DNA of 60,742 nt from NCBI RefSeq assembly GCF_009742705.1, contig NZ_WPCU01000004.1, positions 57,580 to 118,321 of the forward strand, in the 5' to 3' direction. A model generated the notes under the pieces. The model was not told the origin of the DNA. It saw nothing but the letters and a program-made list of their open reading frames with translations, and did no database searches. Of the stretch, positions 58,013 through 60,742 are shown piece after piece. Each line of letters begins with the position of its first letter. Position 1 is the first letter of the stretch. The DNA comes from Auraticoccus cholistanensis. GTDB taxonomy: Bacteria > Actinomycetota > Actinomycetes > Propionibacteriales > Propionibacteriaceae. The translations under genes and the position numbers were made by a program.

Positions 58013-59190
58013 CGCTGCTCCTCCTCGGTGCTGAGCTGCTCGACCAGGCGGTCGACGAAGGCCTCGCAGGCCAGCAGCTGGTCGAGCTCGACGTACTCGT
58101 CGGCGGCGTGGGCCTGGGCGATGTCGCCGGGGCCGCAGACCACCGTGGCGATGCCGGTGCTGGCGAACTGGCCGGCCTCGGTGCCGTAGGTGACCTTGCC
58201 GTCGGAGGGCTCGGCCCCCAGCCGGGTGGCCAGCGCCACGGCCGGGGAGTCTGGCTCGGTGGCCAGGCCGGGGACCTGGGCCAGCACCTCGACGCGGACG
58301 GAGGCGCGGGGGTTCTCGGCGACCATGTCGGCCTCGATCCGCGCCGCCTCGGCGCGGAAGCCCTCGATGACCTGCTCGACGTCGAGCTCGGCCAGCCCGC
58401 GGAACTCCAGCTGCACGGTGCAGCGGTCGGCGACGGTGTTGCCGGCGATGCCGCCGTGCACGACGTTGACGCTGCCGGTGCTCCACGGCACCACGTAGGC
58501 GTCGTCGAAGGGGCCCTCGGCGCGCCAGCGGTCGGCCTGCTCGCGGGCGTAGCGGATGAGGCGGGCGGCGTGCTCGACGGCGTTGACCCCCTGCGGGGTC
58601 AGCGAGGAGTGGGCGGCCACGCCGGTGAAGGTGACCTCCAGCAGGTTGATCGACTTGTGGCCGCGGATCACCCGCATGCTGGTCGGCTCACCCACCACGC
58701 AGGTGTGCGGGGCCAGACCCAGCCGGGCGATGTCCTGCACCAGCCGGGCGCCGCCGACGCAGCCGACCTCCTCGTCGTAGGACAGCGCCAGGTGCACCGG
58801 CTCGCTCAGCCGGGCCGAGGTGAGCTCCGGCAGCCGGGACAGCACGACGCCGAGGAAGGACTTCATGTCGGCGGTGCCGCGGCCGTACAGCCGCCCGTCG
58901 CGGACCTCCGGTCGGAACGGGTCGCTGTGCCAGTCCTGGTCGTCGACCGGGACGACGTCGGTGTGGGCGCTGAGCACCACGCCGCCGGTGCGGGTGCCGT
59001 GCGCGGCGGGGACGGTGGCCACCAGGTTCGCCTTGGTGCCGCTGTCGTCGGGCAGCACCACGGGGTCGAGGCCGGCGTCGCGCAGCTCCTGCGCCACGAG
59101 GTCGATCAGCTCCAGGTTGGAGTTGCGGCTGGTGGTGTCGATGGACACCAGCCGGGTGATCCAGTCCAGGGAGCGGGGCTGTTGCGTCAC
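58009..59190 (-). CDS. M20 metallopeptidase, ArgE/acetylornithine-deacetylase-like
   Basis: A 393-residue zinc amidohydrolase. Metal and catalytic residues lie in VLSAHTDVVPVDDQDW (His, Asp), GRGTADMKSFL (bridging Asp), SYDEEVGCVGG (catalytic Glu) and VVGEPTSMRV; HSSLTPQGVNAV belongs to the dimerisation lid. ArgE-type enzymes remove acyl groups from N-acyl amino acids. GTG at 59188-59190 is chosen, with GAAAGG 7 nt upstream; a longer frame to 59292 would run through a strong terminator hairpin and is rejected. It overlaps the MFS gene downstream. The arginine pathway is not nearby, so a catabolic role is more likely. Confidence 0.9.
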   Translation of the reverse strand: MTQQPRSLDWITRLVSIDTTSRNSNLELIDLVAQELRDAGLDPVVLPDDSGTKANLVATVPAAHGTRTGGVVLSAHTDVVPVDDQDWHSDPFRPEVRDGRLYGRGTADMKSFLGVVLSRLPELTSARLSEPVHLALSYDEEVGCVGGARLVQDIARLGLAPHTCVVGEPTSMRVIRGHKSINLLEVTFTGVAAHSSLTPQGVNAVEHAARLIRYAREQADRWRAEGPFDDAYVVPWSTGSVNVVHGGIAGNTVADRCTVQLEFRGLAELDVEQVIEGFRAEAARIEADMVAENPRASVRVEVLAQVPGLATEPDSPAVALATRLGAEPSDGKVTYGTEAGQFASTGIATVVCGPGDIAQAHAADEYVELDQLLACEAFVDRLVEQLSTEEEQR

Positions 59191-59257
59191 GGCGTGCCTT
59201 TCGGGAAGTGCGGGGGCGGTCACCCGCCCAACCGGCTGAGCGTAGCCCCGGGCCCGG

Positions 59258-59300
59258 ACACGGCCGTGCCCCGTCCACCGGGGACGGGGCACGACCGTGT
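59258..59300. terminator. Strong transcription terminator hairpin
   Basis: Arms 59258-59276 and 59282-59300 form a 19-bp GC-rich stem with one internal mismatch and a 5-nt loop (ACCGG). It lies between the small catalase-partner gene (stop at 59326) and the M20 peptidase start (59190), both on the minus strand, so it ends the catalase transcript and insulates the next operon. Confidence 0.85.
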
Positions 59301-59325
59301 GCGGGTGTTCGGCGGTCCTGCGGCG

Positions 59326-59568
59326 TCAGCCGTCCTGGGGGCTGGTGTTGTCGGTGCCGCCGAGCTGGACGAGGAACTCGTGGCAGCGGTGCGCGCGCGC
59401 GGAGTCCTCGGCCATCACCTGCTCGAAGAACGCGGCGATCTCCTCCTGGCCGGCGTTGCGGGCGTCCCGCACGTACTGGCCGTAGTCGTGCCCTGCCTTG
59501 AGGGCGTGGTACTGGACCGAGACGAGGTCGTAGGTGACGTCGTCGAAGCCGGTCTCACCGGTGGCCAT
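59326..59568 (-). CDS. Small helical protein encoded with the Mn catalase
   Basis: An 80-residue helix-rich protein: YDLVSVQYHALKAGHDYGQY then RDARNAGQEEIAAFFEQVMA. Glu and His spacing (YHALK; HRCHEF) and length resemble small ferritin-like proteins found in actinomycetes, a tentative match. ATG at 59566-59568 is preceded by AGAGGAG with good spacing. It follows the manganese catalase gene after 86 nt on the same strand and is closed by a strong terminator, so the two are likely co-expressed in oxidative or desiccation stress. Function unknown. Confidence 0.7.
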   Translation of the reverse strand: MATGETGFDDVTYDLVSVQYHALKAGHDYGQYVRDARNAGQEEIAAFFEQVMAEDSARAHRCHEFLVQLGGTDNTSPQDG

Positions 59569-59654
59569 GGCATCTCCTCTGGTGTCGTTGCGGCGTCGCA
59601 CGGACGTGCGGCGTCTCCTGCTGGTCGGCTACCCGGGAGCGGGCAGCCGACACC

Positions 59655-60518
59655 TCACTTCAGGGCGTCCTTCGCCTTCTCGACCAAGCCCTTGGTCTCC
59701 TCGAGCACGCCGGTGCCGTAGAGGCGGGGGTCGCCGGGCGGGGGCTCGGGGGTCTCGCCGGTGGCCGCGATCACGGCCGAGCGGAAGTCGCCGCGGCCGT
59801 CCGGGGCGGCGCCGTGGGCCCAGCGGCCCTCGGTGGCCTGCTCGCCGTCGCTGGCCTGGATGAAGGTGCGGCTGAACTCGTCGAACTCCTCCTCCAGCGG
59901 GAAGGCCTCGGGCACGGGCAGCCCGCCGAGGCCGTCCTCCTCGAGCTCCTGGATCGCGGCCAGCCACTGCATCTGGTGCATGTGGTCGCGGGTGATCAGG
60001 AACCGGATCATCTGCTTGACGCCCGGGTCGTCGGTCATGTGGAACAGCCGCGCCACCTGCAGGCGGCCCTGCATCTCGGCGGTGGCGTTGAGGTGGAAGT
60101 CGGCCATCAGGTTCCCGCTGGCGGTGATGAACGCACCGCTCCACGGCACCCCGTTGCTGTCGGCGGGGTAGGCGCCGCCGCCGTTGACGATGGTGTGCTG
60201 CGGGTTGTGGTGGGCGTACTCCGCCGTGGTGGTGTTGCGGGCGCTGTCGTCGGCCGCCATCGGCGGGGCCTTGTCCAGCAGCCGGTCGATCATGTTGGTG
60301 ATCATCTCGACGTGGCTGAGCTCCTCGGTGCCGATCGCCATCAGCATGTCGCGGTACTTGCCCGGCAGCCGCGTGTTCCAGCCCTGGTACAGGTACTGCA
60401 TCGCCACGGTCATCTCCCCCCACTTGCCGCCCAGGACCTCCTGCAGGCGTCGGGCGAAGGCGGGGTCCGGGCCGTCGGGGGTGGCGTGGAACTGGAGCGC
60501 CTTCTGGTGTGTGAACAC
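59655..60518 (-). CDS. Manganese catalase
   Basis: A 287-residue non-haem dimanganese catalase, which dismutates hydrogen peroxide. The ligand sets are visible: Glu in KWGEMTVAMQYLYQGW, Glu/His in IGTEELSHVEMITNM, Glu in HLNATAEMQGRLQVAR and His in RDHMHQMQWLAAIQELEEDG. The N-terminal FTHQKALQFHATPDGPDPAF is family-typical. The start is GTG 60516-60518, with AGAGGA about 8 nt upstream. It is followed by a small helical gene and terminator. It provides peroxide defence independent of haem and probably localises to the cytoplasm or membrane periphery. Confidence 0.93.
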   Translation of the reverse strand: MFTHQKALQFHATPDGPDPAFARRLQEVLGGKWGEMTVAMQYLYQGWNTRLPGKYRDMLMAIGTEELSHVEMITNMIDRLLDKAPPMAADDSARNTTTAEYAHHNPQHTIVNGGGAYPADSNGVPWSGAFITASGNLMADFHLNATAEMQGRLQVARLFHMTDDPGVKQMIRFLITRDHMHQMQWLAAIQELEEDGLGGLPVPEAFPLEEEFDEFSRTFIQASDGEQATEGRWAHGAAPDGRGDFRSAVIAATGETPEPPPGDPRLYGTGVLEETKGLVEKAKDALK

Positions 60519-60660
60519 AGTCGATGTCCTCTCGTCGATGGTGACGAACCACCACGACCGGTCGAGTTCGTGCTGGCACGCCCTTACCGCTGTGGCTACT
60601 ACCCGGTAACGCCGCCGCGGAACGTCGGAGGAGGTCCGGGCTTCGTCTGCCTCACCCCGG

Positions 60661-60742
60661 TCAGGGACGTCGCGGACCGCCGACCCGGACGCGGCCGTCG
60701 GCCACCTCGACCCGGTGCAGCGGCTGCGGGCGGGTGGCGGGG
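60661..60742 (-). CDS. C-terminal fragment of a protein, possibly Rieske-type
   Basis: Only the last 26 or so codons are visible, ending at 60661-60663. The translation PATRPQPLHRVEVADGRVRV then GGPRRP has real-protein composition and resembles the tail of Rieske [2Fe-2S] proteins, which typically end in PATRP....V.V.DG.V.V. The cysteine/histidine motifs would lie upstream, outside the window. The reading is short, so the family remains a guess; the strand agrees with the catalase gene. Confidence 0.4.
   Translation of the reverse strand, partial: PATRPQPLHRVEVADGRVRVGGPRRP

Noticed and set aside
58009-59292. Longer start for the M20 peptidase at 59290-59292
   Set aside because: The added residues come from a 19-bp terminator hairpin and are low complexity. 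GTG 59190 has a ribosome site.

Overview
The window is about 73% GC and densely packed. Many starts are GTG, 4-bp ATGA/GTGA overlaps between genes are common, and several genes carry a TANNNT -10 box only 6-8 bases before the start codon, as expected for leaderless transcripts. A DUF664/DinB (mycothiol-transferase-like) protein, a Tad locus ending in a LysM-BTAD protein, a CGNR protein, an actinobacterial-type Erm and NarL/DesKR-type signalling all point to an Actinomycetota chromosome. I cannot name the genus from the sequence.

Layout. 1-5314: a translationally coupled carbohydrate operon (ABC solute-binding protein, two permeases, SDR, 3-hydroxyisobutyrate-dehydrogenase-like and Gfo/Idh/MocA dehydrogenases), cut at its 5' end. 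5357-8205: VOC protein, NADP glutamate dehydrogenase, GNAT acetyltransferase, a small hypothetical. 8210-10250: a lower-GC island with an RHS-core remnant, orphan small genes and a putative immunity gene, best read as the relic of a polymorphic-toxin locus. 10252-12152: two-component system. 12211-16703: VWA protein, MoxR-like AAA ATPase, CPBP protease. 16810-23386: GH3 glycosidase, nitrilase-family amidohydrolase, APH-like kinase, alpha/beta hydrolase, membrane protein, acidic secreted peptide. 23387-24609: two decayed genes (isochorismatase-like and DHFR/RibD-like) flanking an intact cupin.

24610-28166 encodes a heterodimeric ABC exporter with strikingly asymmetric ATP sites. 28379-31074 is an ABC-2 exporter operon. 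Then come a gamma-glutamyltransferase homologue and exonuclease III. 33897-43019 holds a 31-residue membrane peptide and a Tad (Flp-pilus type) operon: SAF/CpaB-like, TadZ-like without a P-loop lysine, TadA, TadB, TadC, Flp-like pilin, two TadE-like pseudopilins and a 1027-residue LysM-BTAD protein. No prepilin peptidase is present in the window.

43061-48412: serine hydrolase, a TetR gene divergent from an oxidoreductase operon across a 20-bp palindrome, a frameshifted EthD-family gene, and a hypothetical. 48488-53337: DinB, nitroreductase, MscS, CGNR, EamA exporter, O-methyltransferase. 53432-54398: an erm 23S rRNA methyltransferase gene with a structured leader. 54548-59190: AraC regulator divergent from a VOC protein, then an ArgE-like/MFS/aldo-keto reductase operon. 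59326-60742: manganese catalase with a small partner, and the tail of a possibly Rieske-type protein.

Most genes are housekeeping or metabolic. The accessory content is the toxin-immunity relic, the resistance methyltransferase, the decayed gene patch and the Tad locus. No tRNA, rRNA, CRISPR array or intact insertion sequence was seen.
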